64,000 bases of DNA from assembly GCF_001908235.1 (NCBI RefSeq), contig NZ_LGHK01000100.1, forward strand, positions 1 to 64,000. The letters run 5' to 3'. Both the position numbers and the translations under genes were made by a program. Origin of the DNA: Bradyrhizobium sp. NAS96.2 (GTDB taxonomy: Bacteria > Pseudomonadota > Alphaproteobacteria > Rhizobiales > Xanthobacteraceae). The notes beneath the pieces were generated by a model. The model did not search any database. It had not been told where the DNA came from and saw only the letters and a program-made list of their open reading frames with translations. Below are positions 26,512-34,728 of the stretch, piece by piece; within the stretch, counting starts at the first letter, position 1, and each line of letters starts with the position of its first letter.

Positions 26512-27474
26512 TCAGCCGACCTTCCAGCCGGTCGCCGCCACGAGGTCCTGATAAAACTCCGGCGTGTAGGCCTGCTCCGGCGTCTTGCGCACACGCTCGT
26601 CGAGCATATGCGCATCGTCGCCGACCAGGATGCGCCAGCGATCCGCCTTGACGCCGTCGAGGATGATCTTGGCGGCGGCAGCTGCCGAGGTCGGCGCCTC
26701 GTCGTGGAAAATGCGGGCACGATCGAGCGCGAGCTGCTGGATGTCGGCATCCGACATCTTGGCCACGTCGATGCCCTGCCCTTGCAGACGCTGGCGAGCC
26801 TGCTTGAGCTCGTCGGGATTGAGCTGGTCGGAGCCGTTCTGCACCTTACGCGAGTTCGACACGATCGAGGTGCCGATGTGACCGGGCATCACGACCGAGC
26901 ATTTGACGTGCGGCGCGTTGAGGCGGAGATCGTTGATCATCGCCTCGGTGAATCCCTTCACCGCGAATTTCGCCGCGCTGTAGGCGGTGTGCGACACGCC
27001 GAGGCCGACTGAGGCCCAGAAGCCGTTGACGCTCGACGTGTTGACGATGTGCGCCTCGTCGGCCTTCACCAGCAACGGCAGGAAGGTGCGGACGCCGAGA
27101 TAGACGCCGCCCCAGCAGATGTTGAAGGTGCGCTCCCATTGCTCGCGGGTGTTGGTGAACAGGCTGCCGCCGCCGCCGATGCCGGCATTGTTGAACAGCA
27201 AGTGGATCTTGTCGGTCGCCTGCTGCTCGATCAGCTCATCGCGGAAGCGCTTGTAGTGATCCTCGATCGAGACGTCGGCAATGTGGGTGGTGATGCGCAG
27301 GCCCTGCGGCAGCTTCTCGACCTCGCAGAGCCGCTTGGTCTCGGCCATCGCCTCGGCCGAGACGTCGCACATCGCGACATTGCATCCCTCGGCAACGAGC
27401 TGCCGTGCGAGCTCACGCCCCATGCCCGTGCCGCCACCCGTGATGACGGCAATCTTTCCGGCGAAATCCTTCAT
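26512..27474 (-). CDS. Short-chain dehydrogenase/reductase
   Basis: The 320-residue SDR has TGGGTGMGRELARQL near residues 12-26 (cofactor loop TGxxxGxG), NNAGIGGGGSL, the catalytic S in NTSSVNG and YSAAKFAVKG (Y-x3-K). A C-terminal extension beyond residue 220 binds the substrate side. ATG 27474 opens the MKDFAGKIAVI sequence; the frame upstream is not protein-like. Substrate unknown; no partner genes are adjacent. Confidence 0.93.
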   Translation of the reverse strand: MKDFAGKIAVITGGGTGMGRELARQLVAEGCNVAMCDVSAEAMAETKRLCEVEKLPQGLRITTHIADVSIEDHYKRFRDELIEQQATDKIHLLFNNAGIGGGGSLFTNTREQWERTFNICWGGVYLGVRTFLPLLVKADEAHIVNTSSVNGFWASVGLGVSHTAYSAAKFAVKGFTEAMINDLRLNAPHVKCSVVMPGHIGTSIVSNSRKVQNGSDQLNPDELKQARQRLQGQGIDVAKMSDADIQQLALDRARIFHDEAPTSAAAAAKIILDGVKADRWRILVGDDAHMLDERVRKTPEQAYTPEFYQDLVAATGWKVG

Positions 27475-27640
27475 GTGAGATCCGTTCCTTCCCTGCTTTT
27501 TTCTTGCTTTCGGCTGGAGCGCGGATCGCAGTCCCGGCCGTTTGACTGCGGCACTGTACATCACCGAATTGTCGCCCAGCAACGGCGCCCGGCGCTCACG
27601 CGCAGTTGAGCCGCGTGTGGCGGATCGAGACAGAGGATGA

Positions 27641-27665
27641 CGTAACGAAATCATTCCGCGTTACG
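27641..27665. promoter_or_regulatory. Inverted repeat CGTAACG-N11-CGTTACG, possible operator
   Basis: A perfect 7+11+7 inverted repeat stands about 170 bases upstream of the SDR start. The rest of 27475-27825 (351 bases) shows no credible gene or RNA; an 18-codon frame near 27693 has no conserved pattern. A TetR-like or other dimer could bind, but no regulator gene is adjacent. Confidence 0.35.
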
Positions 27666-27825
27666 AACAATCTGACATCGACAACCGGAGACGATGATCG
27701 TGCACATCGTGAACAGATTGGTCGCGACCACGCTGATGGCGATCGCGTAGCAGTCGCCTGAAGACCTGGTCGCGCAGCGCGTGGCGTCACGAATGATCGG
27801 GCTCAACTCCCGGGATTGATCTGCG

Positions 27826-28146
27826 CTATTCGGCGGTTTCGATCCGCACCGGCGCGCGCCGGCGCAGGACGGCGGTGCCAGCGCTCATGATGAGCTTGAG
27901 CAGACCGCGCCCCGAGAAGTCGATGACCACCTCATGGTGCCGCAATCCCTTGCCGCCCTTCACCAGCCCGAGATCCCGGATCAGGCAGTAATGGCCACTG
28001 CTCATCCGAGCCAGACGGCTGTTCTTGAAGCGTCCCATGAACGACGAGAATGCACTGCGGATCGATTCCGTCAAATCTTGACGGCGTCGAATCGACGCGG
28101 CGGGGCGAGCCTGCTTGCGAGCGGCAATCTGCGGTGCCGCGCGCAT
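27826..28146 (-). CDS. Hypothetical basic protein, weak support
   Basis: An open frame of about 106 residues, rich in Arg and Lys, ends SAGTAVLRRRAPVRIETAE after a plausible HHEVVIDFSGRGLLKLI segment. The frame remains open upstream to 28248, but that extension crosses a terminator hairpin, so I start at ATG 28146. I recognise no family. It may be a small conserved Bradyrhizobium protein or non-coding DNA. Confidence 0.3.
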   Translation of the reverse strand: MRAAPQIAARKQARPAASIRRRQDLTESIRSAFSSFMGRFKNSRLARMSSGHYCLIRDLGLVKGGKGLRHHEVVIDFSGRGLLKLIMSAGTAVLRRRAPVRIETAE

Positions 28147-28180
28147 CGCGATCTCCGGCGCCGGTTCGTGGCCATGAATC

Positions 28181-28211
28181 AAAAACCTCCGGCAGGGCAT
28201 TGCCGGAGGTT
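28181..28211 (-). terminator. Intrinsic terminator, minus strand
   Basis: The stem AACCTCCGGCA / TGCCGGAGGTT (28184-28194 and 28201-28211) with a six-base loop is followed on the minus strand by TTTTT. No protein-coding gene ends just upstream of it, because the porin has its own terminator at 28392; hence the small RNA proposal. Confidence 0.7.
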
Positions 28212-28256
28212 TGGGAGGCTTAGCATTCAGCCAAGAGCCATCATTCAATGTGTTGG
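28181..28256 (-). ncRNA. Candidate small RNA ending in an intrinsic terminator
   Basis: On the minus strand, TTTACT and TATATA boxes with 17-base spacing (about 28268-28296) precede a short transcript of about 75 nt. It would fold into a first stem (CTTGGC / GCTAAG with a TGAAT loop), leave CCTCCCAAA single-stranded, and end in a strong GC hairpin with TTTTT. An exposed CCTCCC could pair with ribosome-binding sites, as in several rhizobial trans-acting sRNAs. Start and existence are inferred. Confidence 0.4.
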
Positions 28257-28391
28257 CCGTGGTGTATATAGTTTAGTAGATCAGCTAAGTAAATAAGTTT
28301 GCCGCTGATGAATCGCATGGCTCGTCTTCGTTCTTCGCGTAGACCGAAATGTCGCAGCCAATCTTCCGCTACCACCTCTTCCGGTCGGAAG

Positions 28392-28421
28392 AAAAAACCC
28401 CGGCAGTTACCTGCCGGGGTT
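28392..28421 (-). terminator. Intrinsic terminator of the porin gene
   Basis: The stem AACCCCGGCAG / CTGCCGGGGTT (28396-28406 and 28411-28421) with a four-base loop is followed by TTTTTT on the minus strand, 28 bases after the porin stop codon. Confidence 0.9.
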
Positions 28422-28448
28422 CTGGGATCGTGATCAGATCAACCGGTA

Positions 28449-29984
28449 TTACCAGTTGCGCTGAGCGCGGAAGAGCATCTGGACAGTGTCCTGATCCTTC
28501 AGCTCGTAGGTCGCGGTCGGCTTGCCGATACCAGCCGACGAGGTGGTGATCGTGCCGGCATACTTCTGATCGAGATGGACGTAGGTCACGTCGGCCGAGA
28601 AGGTCAGGTTCTTGACCGGGGTCCAACGGGTGATCAGGCCGATCTGTCCGATGTTGTAGTCGGGGTTGCAGTTGGTCACGCCAGCGCCGCCACCGAAGGC
28701 CGTGCGGAACGTGCCACCGACGCCGCCAACGCCGCAGATGAGCGACTTCGCCGTGTCGTTGTACATGACCGCAGCGTAGGCACCGTACAAGCTGGTGTTC
28801 CAGTAGGGGTCCCAGTTGTGAGTGTACGCGCCGCGGAAGCCCCAGGTCTTGATCGACTGCTGCTGGCCGCCAGGGCCGAACACCGTATCGGGCGCCGTGC
28901 CGAAGCCGACGCTTTGATAGGCGCCCGCCAGGTTCGTGCTGCCGAAGATGGCGATCGAGCCGAGGCCGCTGGCCAGTTCCTGGATGTTGTAACGGGTCGC
29001 ACCGTCAGTGTAGACGCCCTGGATGTTGATGGTGTCGCCGGGTCCGGTCGGGATATTCTTGATCGACAGGGCCAGTGCACCCGCCCAACCCCACTTGTCG
29101 TCGGGATGACCGGTCAACTCGGTGCCGCCGTAGTACGCAGCATGGTTGTCATGCGCGGCGACCGACGCCTGGAAGAGACCCCAAGCCTGGTCGACCTTGA
29201 GCGCGGCGACGAAGTCCGGCGCGATCGTGCCGGCGTAGTCGCTGGAGCCGTAAGCGCCGCCGACGCCGAGGTTGTTCACGCCAGCCTGCATGTAGGCAAC
29301 CTGGTCCTGCGCCGACAGAGCCAGCGAGACGCCGTTGCCGAACTGCGCGGTGTAGGTGAACTGGTTGATGCCGTTGGTGGTGCTCACGCCGCCGACGAGA
29401 GCGTCGTAGTTGTTGCCCGGATAACCGTTCCAGGGAGCAGCGAACTGCGAGACCGCCTTACCCATGGTGAAGCCGGCGAACTGGATGAAGGCGTAGTAGA
29501 CGCCGACCGAGCCGGCAGCGACGTTGCCCGAACCAGCGTTGTTCGGAGCGGCAGAGCTGCCGATCGCCGAGTAGACGGACGAGCCGTTGCCCTGGCCGGT
29601 GTAGGTATCCGAGGTCCAGGTGAACACCGCATCGAAATATGTGCGGACCACGCCGTACTCGGTCGCGGTGCGCGTATCGATGTTGAAGTCTTCACGCGAA
29701 CGCCAGGTATAGCCGTTGGTGAAGCGGTTGTTGGCGCCGCTGGCACCGTTGGTGTTCGGGCCGTAGACGCTGTTGCCGTTGACCACAACGTCAGCGCGCA
29801 CATAGCCGCCCAGCTTGATGCAGGTGTCGGTGCCGGGGATGTAGTAGAAGCCCGGACCATAGAGCGAGCAAACCTTCACGTATTCGACCGCTTTGGCCTT
29901 AACGGGAAGATCGGCCGCCTGTGCCCCGCCGACCGCGACCAGCGCGGCGGCCGAGCCCAGAATAAGGCTCTTCGCCAATGTCAT
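28449..29984 (-). CDS. Outer-membrane porin (Porin_2, Omp2b type)
   Basis: The 511-residue protein has a signal peptide, MTLAKSLILGSAAALVAVGG, cleaved near AQAADLP. The mature start with KAKAVEYVKVCSLYGPGFYY and the paired cysteines of VCS and DTCIKLGGYVRAD are diagnostic of the rhizobial Omp2/RopA family. The remainder alternates polar and aromatic strands and ends in RAQRNW, a terminal aromatic residue recognised by the Bam machinery. It forms a trimeric diffusion pore. It is probably highly expressed: it has a strong terminator and a long untranslated upstream region. Confidence 0.97.
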   Translation of the reverse strand: MTLAKSLILGSAAALVAVGGAQAADLPVKAKAVEYVKVCSLYGPGFYYIPGTDTCIKLGGYVRADVVVNGNSVYGPNTNGASGANNRFTNGYTWRSREDFNIDTRTATEYGVVRTYFDAVFTWTSDTYTGQGNGSSVYSAIGSSAAPNNAGSGNVAAGSVGVYYAFIQFAGFTMGKAVSQFAAPWNGYPGNNYDALVGGVSTTNGINQFTYTAQFGNGVSLALSAQDQVAYMQAGVNNLGVGGAYGSSDYAGTIAPDFVAALKVDQAWGLFQASVAAHDNHAAYYGGTELTGHPDDKWGWAGALALSIKNIPTGPGDTINIQGVYTDGATRYNIQELASGLGSIAIFGSTNLAGAYQSVGFGTAPDTVFGPGGQQQSIKTWGFRGAYTHNWDPYWNTSLYGAYAAVMYNDTAKSLICGVGGVGGTFRTAFGGGAGVTNCNPDYNIGQIGLITRWTPVKNLTFSADVTYVHLDQKYAGTITTSSAGIGKPTATYELKDQDTVQMLFRAQRNW

Positions 29985-30436
29985 ATTAAACCTCCAAGTT
30001 GCTCATATGCGTAGAGTCGGGGTCGCGAGCGCCCCGTGATCCTCCCGCATTGTCCAAGACCGTTTTCCCCAAACCCCGCACCCGCAGATCAATCTCTGGA
30101 GTGCGGCGGACTTGAACGATCACCGCAACGGGACGATCGAGATTCCCCTACCGCCGGGTTCAATATGCATTGGCGAGTTCGCCAAACAAAATAGTTTATA
30201 AAGTCAGGAATGCGAATGCGGCCACACTGTGTCCCGCCAGCAACGCTCGATGTAACCACCTCACACACATGGGCAAATTTGTCGCACCCAAATAGCCCCA
30301 TCGTCACATACGCATCATAATTGCTTTACGTTCACTTGCCTTCCCGAGCGACTTACTAGAAAAAACGTCCCGTCGACGCGGGAAACAAGAAATAAATCAG
30401 CACAAAGCTGAGTCGGCACCTAGGGAAGGGGAAGCT
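29985..30436. other. Porin / MarR divergent intergenic region, no gene seen
   Basis: This 452-base region separates the divergent porin and MarR genes. No credible coding frame or RNA is visible. It is AT-richer than its surroundings around 30180-30200 and 30330-30400, consistent with promoters and a long porin leader. I could not single out an operator. Confidence 0.5.
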
Positions 30437-30949
30437 GTGTCAGCGACCAGGAAGGACCAGGCGCGTTTGCGCGCCATCGAGCATCTCGACATCATCAAGC
30501 GCTTTACGCTCGAGATCTCGTCCATCAATTCGCATCTCGAACGGGTCCGCCAGCTCTGGGGCAAGGCGCTCGGCGTCAGCGGTCCGCAATGGATGATCCT
30601 CATCGCGATCTCGGATCTCGACAAGGATGACGGTGTGCCGATCAACGTGGTGTCGAAGCTGCTGCATGTCGATCCGTCGTTCGTGACCACGCAGTCCAAG
30701 CTGCTCGAGCAGAAGGAGCTGCTGCGTCGCTCGCCCTCCCCGGCCGACGCGCGCGTGGTCCGCCTGTCGCTGACCGACAAGACCCGAAAGCATCTGGCGG
30801 GCCTCGCCGAGCAGCACAAGGCGTTCAAGAAAACCGTGTTCGAGGAATTCAGCGAGCACGAGCTGGCCGAGTTCACCGCCAAGCTCGCGATGCTCAACAA
30901 CCGCCTGGAAAAGGCGTGCCTGATCGCGGCGATGGATTTCGAGACGTGA
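30437..30949 (+). CDS. MarR-family transcriptional regulator
   Basis: The 170-residue winged-helix protein has WMILIAISDLDKDDGVPINV, the recognition region LLHVDPSFVTTQSKLLEQKE and the wing RRSPSPADARVVRLSLT. It starts at GTG 30437 preceded by GGGAAGGGGAA, an excellent ribosome site. Long helices at both ends form the dimer interface. It diverges from the porin gene, which it may or may not control. The ligand is unknown. Confidence 0.93.
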   Translation: MSATRKDQARLRAIEHLDIIKRFTLEISSINSHLERVRQLWGKALGVSGPQWMILIAISDLDKDDGVPINVVSKLLHVDPSFVTTQSKLLEQKELLRRSPSPADARVVRLSLTDKTRKHLAGLAEQHKAFKKTVFEEFSEHELAEFTAKLAMLNNRLEKACLIAAMDFET

Positions 30950-31018
30950 GGCGGCGGGGCCGCATCGGGCCGAAATCAACGCCGCCAAATGTTTTGAAAA
31001 CCCGAATGCTTTGAAAAA

Positions 31019-31096
31019 TGGTCGGAGCGAGAGGATTTGAACCTCCGACCCCTAGTCTCCCAGACTAGTGCGCTAACCGGGCTGCGCCACGCTCCG
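31019..31096 (-). tRNA. tRNA-Pro (anticodon GGG)
   Basis: The minus strand folds as a complete tRNA: acceptor CGGAGCG / CGCTCCG (31090-31096 with 31023-31029), an anticodon stem CTAGT / ACTAG with loop CTGGGAG giving anticodon GGG, and a T arm GGAGG-TTCAAAT-CCTCT. The discriminator is A, and CCA is encoded (31019-31021). The length is 78 nt. Confidence 0.97.
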
Positions 31097-31195
31097 ATGT
31101 CGTTCCATTAGCTGCGATCCAGCGTTCGCGCAAGGCGGAGCAGGCGCTTAAAGGCTGCAATCCGGGGCCCCGGTTCCCATCCCGGTTTCCTTGGC

Positions 31196-31789
31196 TCAGC
31201 CGTCCTTCATCGCCGCATCGATTAGCTGCCGGCAGGCGACCAGCTCCTGCAACACGCGTTCGAGCCGCTCCCGATCCGCTGACGGAACGGTGGGGCGCAC
31301 CGGCGGCGCAGCCGCCGCCTTGCCCGGGTGGGCATGCGCCTTGTAGGTCGACAGGATCGGATCCACGTCGGGATCGACGAATCGGTAGTCGATTCCTCCC
31401 TCGTCGCCGTCGCCCTCCTCGCCGTCGAAATCGAGGCCGTCAGTGCTCTCGAGGTCGTCGGGCTCGGCCATGCTGTTGCCGACCGCCTCCTCGACCGCGC
31501 CGAACGAGACCGCGGCGGTCTGGTCGGCGATGCCCTGCACCGACTTGATGCCGTGCTCCTTCAGGATCCGCTGCACGCCGCGGATGGTGTAGCCCTCGCC
31601 GTAGAGCAGCCGGCGGATGCCCTTCAGCAGGTCGACGTCGTCGGGGCGATAATAGCGGCGGCCGCCGCTGCGCTTCATCGGCTTGATCTGCGCGAAGCGC
31701 GTTTCCCAGAACCTCAGCACATGCTGGGGAATATCGAGCTCATCTGCGACTTCACTGATGGTACGGAACGCATCCGGCGCCTTGTCCAA
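31196..31789 (-). CDS. MerR-family transcriptional regulator next to ihfA
   Basis: The 197-residue protein has a MerR winged helix: FRTISEVADELDIPQHVLRF, WETRFAQIKPMKRSGGRRYY and RPDDVDLLKGIRRLLYGEGY. A long acidic middle (EPDDLESTDGLDFDGEEGDG) and a C-terminal helix (ERLERVLQELVACRQLIDAA) follow. It has no metal-binding cysteines near the C terminus, so it is not a metal sensor. It is conserved beside ihfA, fabH and plsX in many alphaproteobacteria, and probably has a general rather than stress role. Confidence 0.9.
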   Translation of the reverse strand: MDKAPDAFRTISEVADELDIPQHVLRFWETRFAQIKPMKRSGGRRYYRPDDVDLLKGIRRLLYGEGYTIRGVQRILKEHGIKSVQGIADQTAAVSFGAVEEAVGNSMAEPDDLESTDGLDFDGEEGDGDEGGIDYRFVDPDVDPILSTYKAHAHPGKAAAAPPVRPTVPSADRERLERVLQELVACRQLIDAAMKDG

Positions 31790-31813
31790 ATGCCCGCTCC
31801 TCTGGCTTCAATG

Positions 31814-31919
31814 CCTGGAGCCTCCTCCGTTCCGGTTGAATCGGAACGGGACTCCAGACTCTGGTTCTGGCGCGTCTTCTTCACGCGAACCGGGTATCCA
31901 CTTCGCTTGAAAACGCCCT
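31814..31919. repeat. Intergenic palindromic repeat, family A copy 3
   Basis: It contains CTGGAGCCTCCTCCGTTCCGG, paired with CGGAACGGGACTCCAG, then CTGGCGCGTCTTCTT, CACGCGAACCGGGTATCCACTT and GAAAACGCC. It lies between merR and ihfA, with its end touching the ihfA stop codon at 31918. Copies 1 and 2 are at 2720 and 6537. Confidence 0.75.
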
Positions 31920-32253
31920 AGTCGGCCTTGCTGCCGTCGCCATTGGTGACGACGTGGCCGTTGATCCGCTGCTTCAGGATCGCCGACGGCTTGAACACCA
32001 TCACACGCCGCGGCGAGATCGGCACCTCGGTGCCGGTCTTTGGATTGCGGCCGATACGCTGGCCCTTCTTGCGCACCATGAAGGAGCCGAACGAGGACAG
32101 CTTCACCGTCTCGCCCTTTTCCAGGCAATCGGTGATCTCCTTCAGCACCAACTCGACAAACGCCGACGATTCCGTGCGCGACAGACCTACCTTTTGGTAG
32201 ACCGCCTCGCACAAATCGACGCGCGTCACTGTTTTTCCGGTTCCCGTCGTCAT
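31918..32253 (-). CDS. ihfA: Integration host factor alpha subunit
   Basis: The 111-residue HU/IHF-family protein has VTRVDLCEAVYQKVGLSRTE, VKLSSFGSFMVRKKGQRIGR and NPKTGTEVPISPRRVMVFKP, the DNA-intercalating proline loop of the family. It bends DNA as a heterodimer with IhfB in recombination and transcription. The start ATG 32253 opens MTTGTGKTVTR; the frame upstream is not conserved. Its C-terminal tail, with NGDGSKAD, is longer than in E. coli. Confidence 0.97.
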   Translation of the reverse strand: MTTGTGKTVTRVDLCEAVYQKVGLSRTESSAFVELVLKEITDCLEKGETVKLSSFGSFMVRKKGQRIGRNPKTGTEVPISPRRVMVFKPSAILKQRINGHVVTNGDGSKAD

Positions 32254-32383
32254 CGCCTGCCCCGCACTCTCGGCGAACAATTTCTTGACTGAAATTAAAA
32301 GCTTAGCGCGCAATGGTCAACAGCGACCAGCATGCACGCTGGAAAAGAACCTTACGAAATATCCGTCCTTTTAAGCGAAGCGC

Positions 32384-33361
32384 TCACCAGCGCACGAGCG
32401 CCGAGCCCCAGGTGAAGCCGCCGCCCATCGCCTCGAACAGCACCAGATCGCCCTTCTTGACGCGTCCGTCCTTCACGGCGACCGACAGCGCGAGCGGGAT
32501 CGAGGCCGCCGAGGTGTTGCCGTGCTTGTCGACCGTCAAGACCACCTTCTGCGGCGCAATATGCAGCTTATGGGCCGACGCGTCGATGATTCGCTTGTTG
32601 GCCTGGTGCGGGATGAACCAGGTGATGTCGTCGGCGGTGAACCCGGTGGCATTGAACGCATCGACGATCACGTCGGTGATCATGCCGACGGCGTGCTTGA
32701 ACACCTCGCGGCCCTCCATCCGGAGGTAGCCGACCGTCTTGGTCGAGCCGGGACCGCCATCGACGAACAGCTTCGACTTGTGGCGCCCGTCGGAGCGCAG
32801 ATGCGTCGTCAGCACACCGCGATCGTCGGTCGTGCCGGACTGCTGCTGCGCCTCCAGCACGACCGCGCCAGCGCCATCGCCGAACAGCACGCAGGTGCCG
32901 CGGTCGTTCCAGTCGAGGATGCGCGAGAAGGTTTCGGCGCCGATCACAAGCGCCCGCTTGTGATGGCCGGCGCGCAGGAAATTGTCGGCGGTGGTCAGCG
33001 CAAAGACGAAGCCGGAGCACACCGCCTGCAGATCGAAAGCGACGCCATGGTCGATGCCGAGCGCATGCTGGACCGCGACCGCGGTCGCCGGGAACGTGTT
33101 GTCGGGCGTCGAGGTCGCCAGCACGATCAGGTCGATCGACTGGGCGTCGATCCCGGCATCGGCGAGCGCTGCGCGCGCCGCGTTGATCGCAAGATGCGAG
33201 GTGAACTCGTCGTCGGCGGCGATGTGCCGCTCGCTGATGCCGGTGCGCTGCACGATCCAGTCATCCGACGTGTCGATTCGCTGAGCCAGTTCGGCATTGG
33301 TCAAAACCCGCTCCGGCAAATATGAGCCGCAGCCGAGCACTACCGAACGTATCGCAGTCAC
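32384..33361 (-). CDS. fabH: Beta-ketoacyl-ACP synthase III
   Basis: This thiolase-fold enzyme condenses acetyl-CoA with malonyl-ACP to start fatty acid synthesis. The 325-residue protein has the catalytic triad: Cys115 in DLQAVCSGFVFAL, His in IPHQANKRII (about 252) and Asn in KHGNTSAASIPLAL (about 282). It overlaps plsX by four bases, so the two are translationally coupled in the conserved plsX-fabH-ihfA order. Confidence 0.98.
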   Translation of the reverse strand: MTAIRSVVLGCGSYLPERVLTNAELAQRIDTSDDWIVQRTGISERHIAADDEFTSHLAINAARAALADAGIDAQSIDLIVLATSTPDNTFPATAVAVQHALGIDHGVAFDLQAVCSGFVFALTTADNFLRAGHHKRALVIGAETFSRILDWNDRGTCVLFGDGAGAVVLEAQQQSGTTDDRGVLTTHLRSDGRHKSKLFVDGGPGSTKTVGYLRMEGREVFKHAVGMITDVIVDAFNATGFTADDITWFIPHQANKRIIDASAHKLHIAPQKVVLTVDKHGNTSAASIPLALSVAVKDGRVKKGDLVLFEAMGGGFTWGSALVRW

Positions 33362-34419
33362 GAGACAGCCTCCTGCGCGGTCTGCGCCTGCACCAGGGCG
33401 CTGCCGTCGCGGTTGAGCATCTGATTGATCTTGGTGAGGAGATCGTAGTGGGCCATCTCATAGCCAACATCCACCGCATAGGCAAAGCCTTCCGCGTTGA
33501 TGCCGCCATGGCTCTTGACCACCACGCCGTTCAGGCCGAGCAGCAGGCCGCCATTCGACTTGTTCGGATCGAGCTTGTCGCGCAGCTTCTGGAACGCGCC
33601 GCGGGCAAACAGGTAGCCGATCCGCGCCAGCCAGCTCGACGACATCGCCTCGCGCAGCAGCGTGAACATCTGGCGCGCGGTTCCCTCGGCGGCCTTGAGC
33701 GCGATATTGCCGCTGAACCCTTCCGACACGATGACGTCGGCGAGCCCCTTGCCGATCGCGTCGCCCTCGACGAAACCGATATAGTTGAACTGGTTCGAGT
33801 TCATCGCGCGCAGCATCTCGGCCGCCTCGCGAATTTCGCCGTGGCCCTTGATCTCCTCGGAACCGATATTGAGCAGGCCGACGGTCGGCCGTTCGAGGTT
33901 GAACAGCACGCTAGCCATGGCGCTGCCCATCACCGCCAGCGTCGCCAGATGGCGGGCGTCGCCGCCGATCGAGGCACCGAGATCGAGCACGACCGAATCG
34001 CCGCGCAAGGTCGGCCACACCGCGGCGAGCGCCGGGCGGTCGACGCCGGGCAGTGTCCGCAGATTGATCCCACCCATCGCCATCAGCGCGCCGGTATTGC
34101 CGGCGGAGACCGCGACATCGGCCTCGCCATGCTTCACCGCGTCGATCGCCAGCCACATCGAGGACGCACGGCGGGTCCGCCGCAGCGCCTGGCTCGGCTT
34201 CTCGTCATTCTTCACGGCGACGTCGGTATGGATCACCTTCGATACCGCCTTCAGCCCAGGATGTTTCGCGAGCTCCGGCTCGATCTGGGCCTGGTCCCCG
34301 ACCAGCAGGAATTCGCTGTCGGGATGACGGCTCAACGAGATCGCGGCGCCGGGAATGACGACGGAAGCGCCGACGTCGCCCCCCATGGCGTCAAGCGCGA
34401 TTCGAACCTTATGAGGCAT
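33358..34419 (-). CDS. plsX: Phosphate acyltransferase
   Basis: The 353-residue protein makes acyl-phosphate from acyl-ACP for phospholipid synthesis. The N-terminal RIALDAMGGDVGASVVIPGA, the central SAGNTGALMAMGGI, VLDLGASIGGDARHLA and GNIALKAAEGTAR are PlsX hallmarks. It starts at ATG 34419 and couples to fabH through a four-base overlap. The promoter region upstream has a candidate -35/-10 pair with a perfect palindrome (34620-34636). Confidence 0.98.
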   Translation of the reverse strand: MPHKVRIALDAMGGDVGASVVIPGAAISLSRHPDSEFLLVGDQAQIEPELAKHPGLKAVSKVIHTDVAVKNDEKPSQALRRTRRASSMWLAIDAVKHGEADVAVSAGNTGALMAMGGINLRTLPGVDRPALAAVWPTLRGDSVVLDLGASIGGDARHLATLAVMGSAMASVLFNLERPTVGLLNIGSEEIKGHGEIREAAEMLRAMNSNQFNYIGFVEGDAIGKGLADVIVSEGFSGNIALKAAEGTARQMFTLLREAMSSSWLARIGYLFARGAFQKLRDKLDPNKSNGGLLLGLNGVVVKSHGGINAEGFAYAVDVGYEMAHYDLLTKINQMLNRDGSALVQAQTAQEAVS

Positions 34420-34610
34420 GAACGTCCCGGAAGCCTGCTCTCCCGCAGCCCTTCAGACGAAGACCGCGAGCTTGAAGTCACCGCCGTCAACGGCGCCCGG
34501 CGAAAACCAACTCGGGTCTCGGCCGGGCCGCGACAATAGCGTGTCCGCGGTCCGACACAACCTCTTGACCACAAACAAGGCAGTGGCCGAACCGTCACGC
34601 AACGCATTAA

Positions 34611-34638
34611 GATATATCAGAAATACATTGTATTTCAA
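34611..34638 (-). promoter_or_regulatory. plsX-fabH promoter with perfect palindrome GAAATACA-T-TGTATTTC
   Basis: On the minus strand TTGAAA (34633-34638) and TATATC (34611-34616) are 16 bases apart and about 200 bases before plsX. A perfect 17-bp palindrome (34620-34636) spans the -35 edge and the spacer, the position of a repressor site for a membrane-lipid regulator. The whole region 34420-34728 (309 bases) has no credible gene; notably no rpmF is found between DUF177 and plsX. Confidence 0.5.
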
Positions 34639-34728
34639 TGCATTGTGACACTTATTTGAAGTGATCGCGAACGCCATTCGCGCAACTCCGCAGGCAAGCC
34701 ATCCCCGCAAATGTGACGCCGGCTGCCT

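Noticed and set aside
27693..27750. 18-codon frame with GGAG before the ATG
   Set aside because: Too short, no leader-peptide features such as repeated regulatory codons, and no attenuator stem follows.
28146..28248. Extended reading frame of the hypothetical protein through the terminator hairpin
   Set aside because: The extension crosses a strong intrinsic terminator and its sequence is shaped by the stem, so I did not accept it as coding.
34420..34728. rpmF (ribosomal protein L32) between DUF177 and plsX
   Set aside because: Neither strand holds the expected 60-residue basic protein with its conserved start; the gene must be elsewhere.
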